Notes under the pieces: model-generated
Told to the model about the DNA's origin: nothing
Database searches by the model: none
Seen by the model: only the letters and a program-made list of their open reading frames with translations
Assembly: GCA_023423275.1 (NCBI GenBank)
Contig: JAFAFW010000062.1
Coordinates: forward strand, 35,518-99,517
DNA length: 64,000 nt
DNA from: Pseudomonadota bacterium
GTDB taxonomy: Bacteria; Pseudomonadota; Alphaproteobacteria; Rhizobiales; Hyphomicrobiaceae
Direction of reading: 5' to 3'
Shown: piece after piece, positions 51,964 to 61,400 of the stretch
Layout: the number at the start of each line of letters is the position of its first letter
Numbering within the stretch: the first letter of the stretch is position 1
Program-made: the position numbers and the translations under genes

Positions 51964-53850
51964 TCAGTGCAGGCGACCACGTGCCGGGCGTCTTGTCGGC
52001 GTAGACGGCGCGGCTTCGCCGGCTTCCTCGAAGAGTTCGACAAGCTTGTCGGTCATGGCACCCGCGAGTTCCGATGGATCCGTGATCGTCACGGCACGCC
52101 GATAATAGCGCGTCACATCGTGACCGATGCCAATGGCGATAAGTTGAACGGGCGAGCGGGTCTCGATCTCTTCGATCACCTGCCGGAGGTGGTGCTCCAG
52201 GTAGGAGCCGGAATTGACCGAAAGCGTCGAGTCATCCACCGGTGCGCCATCCGAGATCATCATCAGGATGCGGCGCTGCTCCGGCCGGCCGAGCAACCGC
52301 TTGTGCGCCCAGGCCAACGCCTCACCGTCGATGTTCTCCTTGAGCAGGCCCTCGCGCATCATCAGCGCCAGGTTCTGCTTTGACCGCCGCCAGGGCGCGT
52401 CGGCCGACTTATAGACAATATGACGCAGATCATTGAGCCGGCCCGGATTGGCGGGCTTGCCCGCCGCCAGCCACTGCTCGCGCGACTGCCCACCTTTCCA
52501 GGCCCGCGTGGTGAAGCCGAGAATTTCGACCTTCACGCTGCAGCGTTCCAGTGTGCGCGCCAGGATATCGGCGCAGCAGGCCGCAACCATGATCGGCCGT
52601 CCGCGCATACTGCCCGAGTTATCGAGCAGCAGCGTGACGACGGTGTCGCGGAACGTCGTATCGCGCTCGCGCTTGAAGGACAGCGGATGCGTCGGATCGA
52701 TGATAATGCGCGGCAGCCGCGACGGATCGAGCGTGCCTTCCTCGAGATCGAAATCCCAGGCCCGATTCTGCTGCGCCAGCAGCTTACGCTGCAGCCGGTT
52801 GGCCAGGCGTGAAACAGCGCCGGACAAAGACCGCAGCTCCTTGTCGAGGAAGGTTCTGAGCCGCTCCAGCTCATCGGGCGTCGACAGATTTTCGGCCTCG
52901 ATTTCCTCATCGAAGGCTTTCGTGAAAACCTGATAGCCAAATTTCGACGGATCATCGAGGACAGAGGTATTCGGACGCCACGGCTCGTTGGTCTCGGCCG
53001 ATTCTTCACCCTCAGCCTCTGCGTCGAACTGCTCGGAATCAGCGATTTCGCTGGATTCCTGTGCTTCCCCTTCCTCGCCTTCAGCCGTTTGCTCGTCGGA
53101 ACCCTGCTCGTCGCCGTCCTGGCTCTCGTCGTCGGCTTCCGACTGCTGATCGCCGCCATCGGCATTCTCGTCGTCGGAGTCGTTCTCCTCGTCCTGGCCT
53201 TCGGCAAGCTCCTCGGACAGATCGAGCTGGCGCAGCATGTCGCGCAACAGACGGCCGAACGATTCTTGATCTTCCGACAGGCCCCGCATGCGCTCCAGCG
53301 TCTTGCCGGCGCGTTCCTCAATCCACGGGCGCCACACGTCCACGAGGGCCCGCGCCGTCGACGGCGGGGCAATGCCCGTCAAACGCTCGCGGACGAGAAG
53401 CGCCAAGGCGTCTTCGAGAGGTGCTTCGGAACGCTCGGTGACGTCGCTGAAGCGGCCGTGCGCGTACAGATCTTCGGTCTTGGCCTTCAGATTGTCGGCC
53501 ATGCCTTGCATGCGGTTGGAGCCCAGCGCCTCGATACGGGCGCGCTCGACGGCTTCGAAAACCGATCGCGCGGGACCGGCGTCGGGTGCCAGCCGCCGAT
53601 GCACTTTCTGGTCGTGAACCGCCGCTGTGAGAGCGAGACTGTCCGCCCATCCGCGGATAACGGCGATCTCGCGCGGCGAAGGCACGCGAGACGGCTCCGG
53701 CAGCACGATGTTCTTTCCATCGAGCTCCGGTTTGCCGGCGGAATAACTGACCTGAACCTCGTCATCGGCGGCGATGGCGCGCGCGCACAGGCCGAGCACA
53801 CGCTTGAATGGCTCGGCCGGAGACTCTTTACGCTTGGGTCCTGTGGCCAT
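51964..53850 (-). CDS. cobT: Aerobic cobaltochelatase subunit CobT
   Basis: A 628-residue subunit of the ATP-dependent cobalt chelatase CobNST, which inserts Co2+ into hydrogenobyrinic acid a,c-diamide. A helical N-terminal region is followed by a very acidic Glu/Asp/Gln/Ser linker (~205-295), then the VWA-like domain with MIDAS LLLDNSGSMRGRP near 405 and ISDGAPVDDSTL. Partner cobS lies 35 bp upstream; the large subunit cobN is not in the window, which is usual. The ATG start at 53850 is the only reasonable one. Confidence 0.96.
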   Translation of the reverse strand: MATGPKRKESPAEPFKRVLGLCARAIAADDEVQVSYSAGKPELDGKNIVLPEPSRVPSPREIAVIRGWADSLALTAAVHDQKVHRRLAPDAGPARSVFEAVERARIEALGSNRMQGMADNLKAKTEDLYAHGRFSDVTERSEAPLEDALALLVRERLTGIAPPSTARALVDVWRPWIEERAGKTLERMRGLSEDQESFGRLLRDMLRQLDLSEELAEGQDEENDSDDENADGGDQQSEADDESQDGDEQGSDEQTAEGEEGEAQESSEIADSEQFDAEAEGEESAETNEPWRPNTSVLDDPSKFGYQVFTKAFDEEIEAENLSTPDELERLRTFLDKELRSLSGAVSRLANRLQRKLLAQQNRAWDFDLEEGTLDPSRLPRIIIDPTHPLSFKRERDTTFRDTVVTLLLDNSGSMRGRPIMVAACCADILARTLERCSVKVEILGFTTRAWKGGQSREQWLAAGKPANPGRLNDLRHIVYKSADAPWRRSKQNLALMMREGLLKENIDGEALAWAHKRLLGRPEQRRILMMISDGAPVDDSTLSVNSGSYLEHHLRQVIEEIETRSPVQLIAIGIGHDVTRYYRRAVTITDPSELAGAMTDKLVELFEEAGEAAPSTPTRRPARGRLH

Positions 53851-53885
53851 GTCGATGGCAGGTCTCGATGGTATGCGCCGCCAGC

Positions 53886-54878
53886 TTAACTGAGGACGAC
53901 GTTGGCGGCGCTTTCGGGCAATTCCTCGCTGAAGCAGCGCTGGTAGAATTCGGCCACCAGAGGCCGCTCCAGCTCATCGCATTTGTTGAGGAACGTCATC
54001 CGGAACGCAAACCCGATGTCGCCGAAGATTTCGGAGTTTTCCGCCCACGTGATGACGGTGCGCGGGCTCATGACGGTCGACAGATCGCCATTGATGAAAG
54101 CATTCCGCGTGAGGTCGGCAACGCGCACCATGTTGGCAATCTGCTTGCGCTTGGCCTCGCTCTTGGCGAACGACTTCACCTTCGAGAGCACGATGCGGGC
54201 TTCATCGTCATGCGGCAGATAGTTGAGCGTGCAGACGATCGACCAGCGGTCCATCTGACCCTGGTTGATCTGCTGCGTGCCGTGATACAAGCCGGAGGTA
54301 TCGCCAAGACCGATGGTGTTGGTCGTCGCAAACAGGCGGAACGCCTGATGCGGACGGATCACCTTCGACTGATCCAGCAGCGTCAGCTTGCCCGAAACTT
54401 CGAGCACGCGCTGGATGACGAACATCACGTCCGGGCGGCCGGCGTCGTATTCGTCGAAAACCAGCGCGGTGTTCGTCTGGAGCGCCCACGGCAGGATGCC
54501 TTCGCGGAACTCTGTCACCTGCTTGCCATCTTTCAGCACGATGGCGTCGCGGCCGATGAGGTCGATACGGCTGACGTGGCTATCGAGGTTGACGCGCACG
54601 CACGGCCAGTTGAGCCGCGCCGCGACCTGCTCGATATGGGTCGATTTCCCGGTGCCGTGGTAGCCCTGGATCATGACGCGCCGGTTGTGCTTGAAGCCGG
54701 CGAGGATCGCGAGTGTGACTTCCCGATTGAACAGATAGTCCGAATCGAGATCCGGCACGTGCTCGCTGGAGTTCGCGTAAGCCGGGACTTCGAGATCACT
54801 ATCGATGCCAAAAACTTGACGTACGGACACCTTCATGTCCGGGAGGCCGGGCACCCCGGCTTGGTTCTGCGCACGCAT
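53886..54878 (-). CDS. cobS: Aerobic cobaltochelatase subunit CobS
   Basis: A 330-residue AAA+ ATPase of the MoxR/Mg-chelatase type. After the family segment VSVRQVFGIDSDLEVPA come Walker A GYHGTGKST (72-80), Walker B ALVFDEYDAGRPDVMFV, sensor I FATTNTIGLGDTSGLYHG and arginine-finger region DRWSIVCTLNYLP. It forms the hexameric ring with CobT. ATG at 54878 (MRAQNQAG) chosen over a TTG eleven codons earlier. The J-protein gene lies 90 bp upstream on the same strand. Confidence 0.96.
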   Translation of the reverse strand: MRAQNQAGVPGLPDMKVSVRQVFGIDSDLEVPAYANSSEHVPDLDSDYLFNREVTLAILAGFKHNRRVMIQGYHGTGKSTHIEQVAARLNWPCVRVNLDSHVSRIDLIGRDAIVLKDGKQVTEFREGILPWALQTNTALVFDEYDAGRPDVMFVIQRVLEVSGKLTLLDQSKVIRPHQAFRLFATTNTIGLGDTSGLYHGTQQINQGQMDRWSIVCTLNYLPHDDEARIVLSKVKSFAKSEAKRKQIANMVRVADLTRNAFINGDLSTVMSPRTVITWAENSEIFGDIGFAFRMTFLNKCDELERPLVAEFYQRCFSEELPESAANVVLS

Positions 54879-54968
54879 GCTTGATTGTATCCGGATGAAT
54901 TCTTGAAGCAACTAAAGCGAAGCGGTTGCATACCGGCTGCTTCACCGGGCGAACCGCCGCCGTCCGTA

Positions 54969-55604
54969 TCAGGCCAATCCTGCCTGCTTGAGATAGTTAT
55001 AGGCTTGTATGATCTCGCGCAACCTGTCTTCAGAGCCGCGGTGCCCCCCATTTGCGTCGGGATGGTGACGCTTCACGAGCTCCTTGAAGCGGCTTTTGAT
55101 CTCATCCTTGCCGGCAGCCTGGGGCAAGCCCAGGGTTTCCAGGGCCTTGCGCTCGAGCGGCTTCAACGCGCGACGGTATTCCTGGGCGGGGTTGCCCGGG
55201 CGGCGTGAACGCCAGGCGGCGAAGGCCTCGCTGTTGGCAGCCCGTGCGCGCGCGAAATTGGCGACGTCAGCGGCCGACATGCCGTGGTGCGTGCCGTGCG
55301 ACCAAGCGTTTGCCCCTGTCTTCCAGGTCGGCCGATGCCCGTAAATGGCGCCTTTCTGGAAGCCTTCGACCTCAGCGTCGCTCATCCCATCGAAGTAGTT
55401 GTAGGACGTATTATACTCGCGCACATGATCGACGCAGAACGAGAAGAACTCTCCGTCCCTGCCGCGGCCCATGGGTGCGCGATAGCGTCCGGGCCGGGTG
55501 CATCCCTTCCACTGGCAGCACGGAACGGTTTCGGATTCGCGCTTCTGACCGGATGTGCGCCGGTTGATGCGAATCATGTCGAAGTATTTCGAGTCGAGCT
55601 TCAT
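54969..55604 (-). CDS. J-domain protein with N-terminal Cys-rich segment
   Basis: A 211-residue protein with the J domain at its C-terminus (about 140-208): ALETLGLPQAAGKDEIKSRF, then KRHHPDANGG containing the HPD motif that stimulates DnaK ATPase, and IIQAYNYLKQAGLA. The N-terminal half carries CCQWKGCTRPGRYRAP and SFCVDHVREYN, cysteines and histidine that could bind zinc. Conserved beside bolA and cobS in Hyphomicrobiales; its client is unknown. The ATG at 55604 (MKLDSKYFDMIRI) has a weak ribosome-binding site. Confidence 0.9.
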   Translation of the reverse strand: MKLDSKYFDMIRINRRTSGQKRESETVPCCQWKGCTRPGRYRAPMGRGRDGEFFSFCVDHVREYNTSYNYFDGMSDAEVEGFQKGAIYGHRPTWKTGANAWSHGTHHGMSAADVANFARARAANSEAFAAWRSRRPGNPAQEYRRALKPLERKALETLGLPQAAGKDEIKSRFKELVKRHHPDANGGHRGSEDRLREIIQAYNYLKQAGLA

Positions 55605-55727
55605 GGTGTCGGAGTATGATCGCGCTCCCGTTGCCGCACAAGCATGACCAGCCGCGCGGATAGGCCGCGTGGCTGGACGGCCATAGAGCGAGGCAATTTC
55701 CACTGCAATTCGGCCACGAGGTTAAGA

Positions 55728-56006
55728 ATGTCCCTTGAGCAATCGATCCGCGAAAAGCTGATGGCCGCGCTGCGGCCGATCCGGCTCGATGTCATCAACG
55801 AAAGTGAGCTGCATGCCGGGCATCGCAGCTCACCGGGAACGGGCGAAAGCCATTTCCGTGTGCTTGTCGTTTCTGAAGCGATGCGCGGAAAGTCCCGGAT
55901 CGAGCGTCACCGGATGATCAACGAGACGCTGACCGCAGAACTGAAAGGTGGGGTGCACGCGCTGGCAATCAAGGCCTACGCCCCCGGAGAAGATATTCTT
56001 CCCTGA
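55728..56006 (+). CDS. bolA: BolA-family protein
   Basis: A 92-residue protein of the BolA class: SIREKLMAALRPIRLDVINESELHAGH (N-terminal half), then GESHFRVLVVSEAMRGKSRIERHRMIN with the conserved Fe-S-related His, and VHALAIKAYAPGE. BolA proteins pair with monothiol glutaredoxins in iron-sulfur trafficking and some affect transcription. The ATG at 55728 follows gaggttaag. It diverges from the J-protein gene by 123 bp, the standard order. Confidence 0.94.
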   Translation: MSLEQSIREKLMAALRPIRLDVINESELHAGHRSSPGTGESHFRVLVVSEAMRGKSRIERHRMINETLTAELKGGVHALAIKAYAPGEDILP

Positions 56007-56030
56007 CATTCTCGGTTCTATAGCGAGACG

Positions 56031-57344
56031 CTATCCTGATCCGGCAGATCCCGTTCCGGCCAAGGGCTTTCGCTGCACCGGTAGCCCGGCGATTGGCTTG
56101 ATGCGCAGTGCCGTGATTCGGTTGCGGCTCCTGCGCAGGATTTCGAAACGGTAACCGTAGAAGGTGAAGGCCTGTCCAGGGTCCGGTATCGTTTGTGCCT
56201 CGTGGATGACGAGGCCCGCGACCGTCGTTGCCTCGTCGTCCGGCAGATCCCAGCCCAAATGACGATTGAGGTCTCGGATCGCCAGACTGCCATCGACGTT
56301 CACGGTGCCGTCGGCCTGCGGCCTGATGGCGGTTTCCTGGACGTCATGCTCATCGGTGATCTGGCCGACGATCTCCTCCAGAATGTCTTCGAGCGTCACG
56401 AGACCTTGTACCTCACCATACTCGTCGACGACCAAGGCGAAATGCGCCTTGCGCTTGAGGAACTGGTTGAGCTGGTCCTTCAGGCCGGTGGTGTCGGGAA
56501 CGAACCAGGGCTCCGTGCACAGATCCTTGATGTTCAGTTTCGACGGATCCCATCCGGCCTTTTCCAGACCGACGAGAAGATCGCGAATGTGCAGCACACC
56601 GATGATGTTTTCCGGCTCTTCCTGCCACACCGGCAGGCGTGAGTATTGGCCGTTGAGCACCTCGTCGATGATGGCTTGTGGGGGATCGTCGATGTTGACG
56701 GTCTCGATCTTGGTCCGGTGGACCATGATGTCGAGCACCTTGAGATCGAGCAAATCGAGCACGCCGCCCAGCATGTCGGCGTCGCCGCGGGCCACCGTGC
56801 CCTCTTTCTGCTGAAGCTCGATCGCACCGCGCAGCTCGTGATGCGGCGCCAGGATGTTGGCATCGTCATCGCGTGTCGTCGGGGTCAGCTTCAGGAGTTG
56901 TGCGACGATGAACTGCACCGCCGACGTCAACGGCCACAGGATCGGAATGACCACCCGCATGGCGGGCGCGACCAGCAACGCGACACGGTCGGGATAGGCA
57001 ATGGCGTAGGTTTTCGGCAGCACTTCCGAGAAAATCACGATGACGATCGTCATGATGACTGTGGCATAGACAACGCCGACATCGCCAAACAAGCGGATGA
57101 GAAGACTGGTCGTCAGCGCCGAGGCGAGAATGTTGACGAGGTTGTTGCCAAGCAGAACGGTGCCGATGATCCGCTCCGGTTTGACGAGCAGCCGATTGAC
57201 CAGCGATGCCTTGTGATTGCCGTCCTGCTCCAGGGCATGCATGCGGGCGCGGGAGGCCGCCGTCAGCGCTGTTTCCGACCCCGAAAAGAAGGCGGACGCC
57301 AAAATGAGGATCAGCACGATCACTGTGATGAGCAGAAGTTCCAT
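56031..57344 (-). CDS. CNNM/CorC-family transporter-associated protein (hemolysin family)
   Basis: A 437-residue inner-membrane protein. The N-terminal DUF21/CNNM domain has about four hydrophobic segments (LLLITVIVLILILASAFFSGSETAL; the FFSGSETA motif is diagnostic), then two CBS domains (~205-330, including VMVHRTKIET-like DIMVHRTKIETVNI and VDEYGEVQGLVTLEDILEEIVG), then a CorC_HlyC domain. Homologues are linked to Mg2+/Co2+ efflux or Na+/Mg2+ exchange. ATG at 57344 (MELLLITVIV). It follows aroB on the minus strand by 98 bp. Confidence 0.92.
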   Translation of the reverse strand: MELLLITVIVLILILASAFFSGSETALTAASRARMHALEQDGNHKASLVNRLLVKPERIIGTVLLGNNLVNILASALTTSLLIRLFGDVGVVYATVIMTIVIVIFSEVLPKTYAIAYPDRVALLVAPAMRVVIPILWPLTSAVQFIVAQLLKLTPTTRDDDANILAPHHELRGAIELQQKEGTVARGDADMLGGVLDLLDLKVLDIMVHRTKIETVNIDDPPQAIIDEVLNGQYSRLPVWQEEPENIIGVLHIRDLLVGLEKAGWDPSKLNIKDLCTEPWFVPDTTGLKDQLNQFLKRKAHFALVVDEYGEVQGLVTLEDILEEIVGQITDEHDVQETAIRPQADGTVNVDGSLAIRDLNRHLGWDLPDDEATTVAGLVIHEAQTIPDPGQAFTFYGYRFEILRRSRNRITALRIKPIAGLPVQRKPLAGTGSAGSG

Positions 57345-57442
57345 GGCGGTTCGAGTGCTCGCGTTTGTCGCTGAAGTTCGGAAATCATCCGAAAAACGCG
57401 TTACGATATCATGGACCGGCGGTCGTGCGCGGTGGCGCGGTT

Positions 57443-58564
57443 CTAGGCCAGGGAACGGGCGAGGAAGGCCTGCAGATCCGGTTCGTTGATATCGCGTGTA
57501 GCGAACGCTTCGCCAATTGCGCGTGCCAGGATCAGCGTCATGCGGCCTGACTTGACCTTTTTGTCCTGACGCATGAGCCGAACGACCGTCTCGGCCGACG
57601 GCAAATCGCCCGGGATGTCCGCGATCAGCGTCGGCAGGCCGACGGCCTTCAGATGCGCCGCTACCCGGGCGGCGGTCTGCGGCGGGCAGAGCTGAAGGTC
57701 CTCCGACAGCCGGAACGCCAGGCACGTCCCGATCGACACGCCCTCCCCATGCAGAAGGCGGTCCGAATAGCCGGTCCAGGCTTCCAGCGCATGACCGAAC
57801 GTGTGTCCGAGATTGAGCAAGGCGCGGTCGCCGGTCTCGGTCTCATCACGAGCCACGATCTCGGCCTTCATTTCGACCGAACGTGAGATGGCGTGCAGCA
57901 ACGCGTGCTGGTCGTGATCGAACAACTTTTGCCAGTGCGCTTCCAGCCAGCTGAAAAACGTCCGGTCTCCGAGCAGCCCGTATTTGGCGACTTCGGCATA
58001 GCCGGCGCGCATCTGGCGTGGTGGCAACGTCGCCAGGACGGCGGTGTCGGCGAGGACAAGGCTCGGCTGATGGAAGGCCCCGACCAGGTTCTTGCCCTGG
58101 GGCGTATTGATCCCGGTCTTGCCGCCGACGGATGAATCGACCTGCGCCAGCAGCGATGTCGGAATCTGGACGTAGCGCATCCCGCGACGCACGATGCTGG
58201 CCGCAAAGCCCGCGAGGTCGCCGATCACGCCGCCGCCCAGGGCAATTACGGCATCCCCGCGCTCCAATCCGAGCTCGAGGAGCTTCTGGCAGAGATTGTC
58301 CAATTCCGTGAAACATTTGGTCGACTCGCCGGCGGGCAAGATGATCGTGCCTGCGTGCCGTCCCGAGACCGCCAGAGCCGTTTCGATGGTGTGCAAATGA
58401 TGCGCGCCAACGTTCCGATCGGTGACGATGCCGCATCTGCAGGCGCCGAGCGCCGCCGTGATCTGGTCCGCGGCTGAGCCGAGAAGCCCAGGGCCGATCA
58501 GCACCTCATAGGACCGCGCACCGAGCGAAACGGGGATGCGCGTGAGTCCGGATCCGGTTGTCAT
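57443..58564 (-). CDS. aroB: 3-dehydroquinate synthase
   Basis: A 373-residue enzyme of the shikimate pathway, converting DAHP to 3-dehydroquinate with NAD+ and a metal. The signatures ALGGGVIGDLAGFAAS, IPTSLLAQVDSSVGGKTGIN and the metal ligands in NLGHTFGHALE and LHGEGVSIG are intact. ATG at 58564 begins 4 bp after the aroK stop, so aroK-aroB are coupled. aroE, which in related genomes sits in the maf-coaE interval, is not in this window. Confidence 0.96.
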   Translation of the reverse strand: MTTGSGLTRIPVSLGARSYEVLIGPGLLGSAADQITAALGACRCGIVTDRNVGAHHLHTIETALAVSGRHAGTIILPAGESTKCFTELDNLCQKLLELGLERGDAVIALGGGVIGDLAGFAASIVRRGMRYVQIPTSLLAQVDSSVGGKTGINTPQGKNLVGAFHQPSLVLADTAVLATLPPRQMRAGYAEVAKYGLLGDRTFFSWLEAHWQKLFDHDQHALLHAISRSVEMKAEIVARDETETGDRALLNLGHTFGHALEAWTGYSDRLLHGEGVSIGTCLAFRLSEDLQLCPPQTAARVAAHLKAVGLPTLIADIPGDLPSAETVVRLMRQDKKVKSGRMTLILARAIGEAFATRDINEPDLQAFLARSLA

Positions 58565-58568
58565 GTCT

Positions 58569-59180
58569 CTAGGCCCGTCCGGCTGCGCCCGGCTCTGCTG
58601 CCGGTTCAATGCAATCAGGCACAGCTCCCGCCAATGGTCCCGACAGAAGAAGTGCGATGATCTCTTCAACGATGGTGTCGTGCGGAACCTCGCGGCTTTC
58701 CGCAATGATGTCAGCCTCGGCGTAGATCGGATAACGCTCGGCCATCAGCTCACGCATGCGGGCTTCCGGATCGACGTTCTTGAGAAGCGGCCGGTTGTCC
58801 CGGCGCATCACCCGGCGCATGAGTATGGGAAGGTCTGCGCGCAACCATACCGAAACCGCCGAGTTTTTGACGTTCTGCCGGGTCTCGGCGTTCATGAACG
58901 CACCACCACCGGTCGCCAGCACCTGGGGACCGTGCATGAGCAGGCGCGCGATGACCTTGCGCTCGCCGTCGCGGAAATGCGACTCGCCATGATCGGCAAA
59001 GATCTCGTTGATGGTTTTACCGGCCGCGGCTTCGATTTCCTCGTCGGCATCGACAAACGGCAGCTCAAGGAATTGACTGAGACGGCGGCCGACCGAACTC
59101 TTCCCGCATCCCATCAATCCGACCATGACGATCGATCTTGTCCCCAGGGCAGATCGAATTGCCTGAGCCCGCGCGGTCAT
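58569..59180 (-). CDS. aroK: Shikimate kinase
   Basis: A 203-residue P-loop kinase phosphorylating shikimate. P-loop GLMGCGKSSVGRRL near 22-35, the shikimate-binding Asp in FVDADEEIE, GGGAFM and the lid RRDNRPLL are complete. The ATG at 59180 gives the usual N-terminus (TARAQAIRSALG); an ATG at 59222 is in frame and possible. It diverges from the small membrane protein gene at 59433 across 252 bp that holds promoters only as far as I can see. Confidence 0.95.
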   Translation of the reverse strand: MTARAQAIRSALGTRSIVMVGLMGCGKSSVGRRLSQFLELPFVDADEEIEAAAGKTINEIFADHGESHFRDGERKVIARLLMHGPQVLATGGGAFMNAETRQNVKNSAVSVWLRADLPILMRRVMRRDNRPLLKNVDPEARMRELMAERYPIYAEADIIAESREVPHDTIVEEIIALLLSGPLAGAVPDCIEPAAEPGAAGRA

Positions 59181-59432
59181 GCCGGCATCCCGATGCTTTC
59201 CCTTCCAACCGAATCGAACCATGACCTGAGCTGCTGAAGCGCGCTATTGATGACGATGTACGGCCGACCGTTTCACAAGTCCCGGCCGGAAACAATATTG
59301 CTGCAAAGGCAACGTATATGCCGGTGGCGCAAAGCAAATCCCGCGTCCGGGGTCAAGTATAACATTGACGATCCCCGAACTCTTAATGACGTCGCCTTGC
59401 TACGGCGGGCGATTCTTGGTTAGGTTCGCTCC

Positions 59433-59603
59433 ATGCCCAGCCTATTTCGATTCCTTATGGTCACCGGCGTGCTGGCGCTGATTATTTACGGCGGTCTCTA
59501 CTCGCTTGCCGTCTATTTCGAGCCAGAGCAACGGGAAGTGTCGACCCCTGTCTATGGCGTCAAGGTACGCCAGGAGAGTACTGCTGTCGGGTCCGGGGGA
59601 TGA
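59433..59603 (+). CDS. Small single-span membrane protein (56 residues)
   Basis: ATG at 59433 to TGA at 59603 encodes 56 residues: a short basic start (MPSLFRF), one strongly hydrophobic helix (LMVTGVLALIIYGGLYSLAVYF) and a hydrophilic tail with EPEQREVSTPVYGVKV, a pattern typical of conserved small inner-membrane proteins in the order. The stop overlaps the next gene's ATG (ATGA, 59600), so the two are translationally coupled. No function known. The start has only a weak ribosome-binding site (taggttcgctcc). Confidence 0.75.
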   Translation: MPSLFRFLMVTGVLALIIYGGLYSLAVYFEPEQREVSTPVYGVKVRQESTAVGSGG

Positions 59604-61387
59604 ACCGCTCATACGTTGCCGCTTTGATCGCCGCTTGTTGCGTCAGCGTGGTGTCGCACTCCGGACCGGGATACGCGCAGGATGGTTGGCGGCCTTTCGC
59701 TGACCGTGACGCTGAACGCGCGCGGGCGCGTGACCGGCAACCCTGGGGATCGCCCGCGCCGCAATGGCAAGGCTTTGGCGCCGGCGAGCAGCCTTCTCCG
59801 CCGTCTCTGGTTCCGGCACCTGTGACGCGCTCCGAGCTTGCGCCGGCGATGTCGAATGACGGCTCGGGCCTCCCGTTCGATATCTGGACCGGCCTCGATC
59901 TCACGACAACCGAACAGCTCATGGCGCAGCTCGACCTGCCGCCGCTGTCTCCAACACTGCATGGCTTGTGGAAGCGGCTGATGACGTCCGAATCGGGCGC
60001 TCCTGCCGGTGCCAACCAGGCAGCCTTTGCGGCCATCCGGGCCGAGGCGCTCTATCGCTCCGGTCTGTTCCAGCCGCTCGCCGAGGTCTTGGCCCGGGTT
60101 CCCGGTGCCGGATCGACGCCCATTTTCGAGGCTCTCGAAGCGCGGCGGGCGCTGGCGACCGGCCAGTCCGATCAGGGCTGCCACGGGGTGAAGAGTACGG
60201 CGGCGCGCAAAGACGAACTGCCGCCTGCATTACGCGGCGAAATCCTTGCTCTAGCCGGCTATTGCGCGGCCGCTGCGGGAAATGCGTCAGCAGCTTCGCT
60301 GGCGGCGGAGCTGGCACGTGAGGAAGGTCTCGACGATCCTGTGATGCTGGCGGCGCTGGATGCGGTGTCGGCAGGGCGCGCAGTCAGATTGCCGCGCAAC
60401 GGCCGCGTCGGGCCGAGCCAATATCGGGTCATCGCCCTGTCGAAACAGGCGGACATGACCGACGTGCTGGGACGCGCCAATGCGGCCCTGTTGGCGGCTC
60501 TCGTTGCTGATCCCGCAACCGACGATCGTCTGCGGCTTACCGCTGCCGAAGCCGCGGCACGGCTCGATGTCATCACGCCGGCAGCGCTGGCTGGCGTGTG
60601 GCAGTCACAGCGATTCTCGCCCTCCGATCTGGCCGATCCGCTTTCAGCCCGCGTTGAGGCAGGCCAACGCAGAGCCTTGCTCTTCCAGGTGGCGGAAGCA
60701 GAGCGGAATGGCGCGCGGCGCGCGCATATCGTGCGTGCGCTGCTCGATGACGCCCGCCGTGACGGTCTGTATCTGGCAACACTCTCGCTCGCAGGCGCGT
60801 TGATCGGCCCGCCAGGACGATCGGCGGATGGCGCTGCGTTCGGCGAGATCGCGATCGAGGCCGCGCTGGCCAGCGGCGATTATCAGCTCGCGCATTCGTG
60901 GGTCGGAGCGCTCAATGCCTATGGCAACGGAGGGCCGTTGCATCACTGGCTGGCGTTGTCGGATATTGCCGATCCCAACCCCAATGCGCCGCGTGGCGCC
61001 AGTCTCCCTGCCGTTGAAGATCTGGCGCGACAGGGCCGTTTCAGCGGACCCGTGCTGCATCGCCTGGCGACGGTGCTCGATGCGCTCGATTACCAGGTGC
61101 CCATGGGGCTGTGGCAGCTTTCGAGCAGCACGCCGCAGCCCAACGATGGGCATTTGCCGGAAACCGGTGCGCTGGCGCAGCTCAAGGATGCCTCCGATCA
61201 GAAGCAATTTGCACGCACGATTTTGCTGACGATGCACGCGCTTGGTCCCAAGGGCGCGGAGGGCGCGCACATCATTGCACTCGGAGATTCCATTCGCGCC
61301 TTGCGGCGGGTGGGGCTCGAGGCGGAGGCTCGCCGCCTTGGGTTCGAAGCCTTGTTTGCTGTCTGGCCCCGGTCCGCGAGCCATTGA
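59600..61387 (+). CDS. Conserved secreted alpha-helical protein of unknown function
   Basis: A 595-residue protein with a signal peptide (AALIAACCVSVVSHSGPGYAQ, cut about residue 27) followed by a Pro/Arg-rich linker to ~95 and then a long Ala/Leu-rich helical region that looks like tetratricopeptide- or HEAT-type repeats, for example AAFAAIRAEALYRSGLFQPL and LRGEILALAGYCAAAAGNAS. No catalytic motif is seen. Coupled to the small membrane protein upstream by a 4-bp overlap and followed by xerD after 13 bp. A periplasmic scaffold partner of the small membrane protein is a reasonable guess only. Confidence 0.75.
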   Translation: MNRSYVAALIAACCVSVVSHSGPGYAQDGWRPFADRDAERARARDRQPWGSPAPQWQGFGAGEQPSPPSLVPAPVTRSELAPAMSNDGSGLPFDIWTGLDLTTTEQLMAQLDLPPLSPTLHGLWKRLMTSESGAPAGANQAAFAAIRAEALYRSGLFQPLAEVLARVPGAGSTPIFEALEARRALATGQSDQGCHGVKSTAARKDELPPALRGEILALAGYCAAAAGNASAASLAAELAREEGLDDPVMLAALDAVSAGRAVRLPRNGRVGPSQYRVIALSKQADMTDVLGRANAALLAALVADPATDDRLRLTAAEAAARLDVITPAALAGVWQSQRFSPSDLADPLSARVEAGQRRALLFQVAEAERNGARRAHIVRALLDDARRDGLYLATLSLAGALIGPPGRSADGAAFGEIAIEAALASGDYQLAHSWVGALNAYGNGGPLHHWLALSDIADPNPNAPRGASLPAVEDLARQGRFSGPVLHRLATVLDALDYQVPMGLWQLSSSTPQPNDGHLPETGALAQLKDASDQKQFARTILLTMHALGPKGAEGAHIIALGDSIRALRRVGLEAEARRLGFEALFAVWPRSASH

Positions 61388-61400
61388 GACAGGTCCCGCC

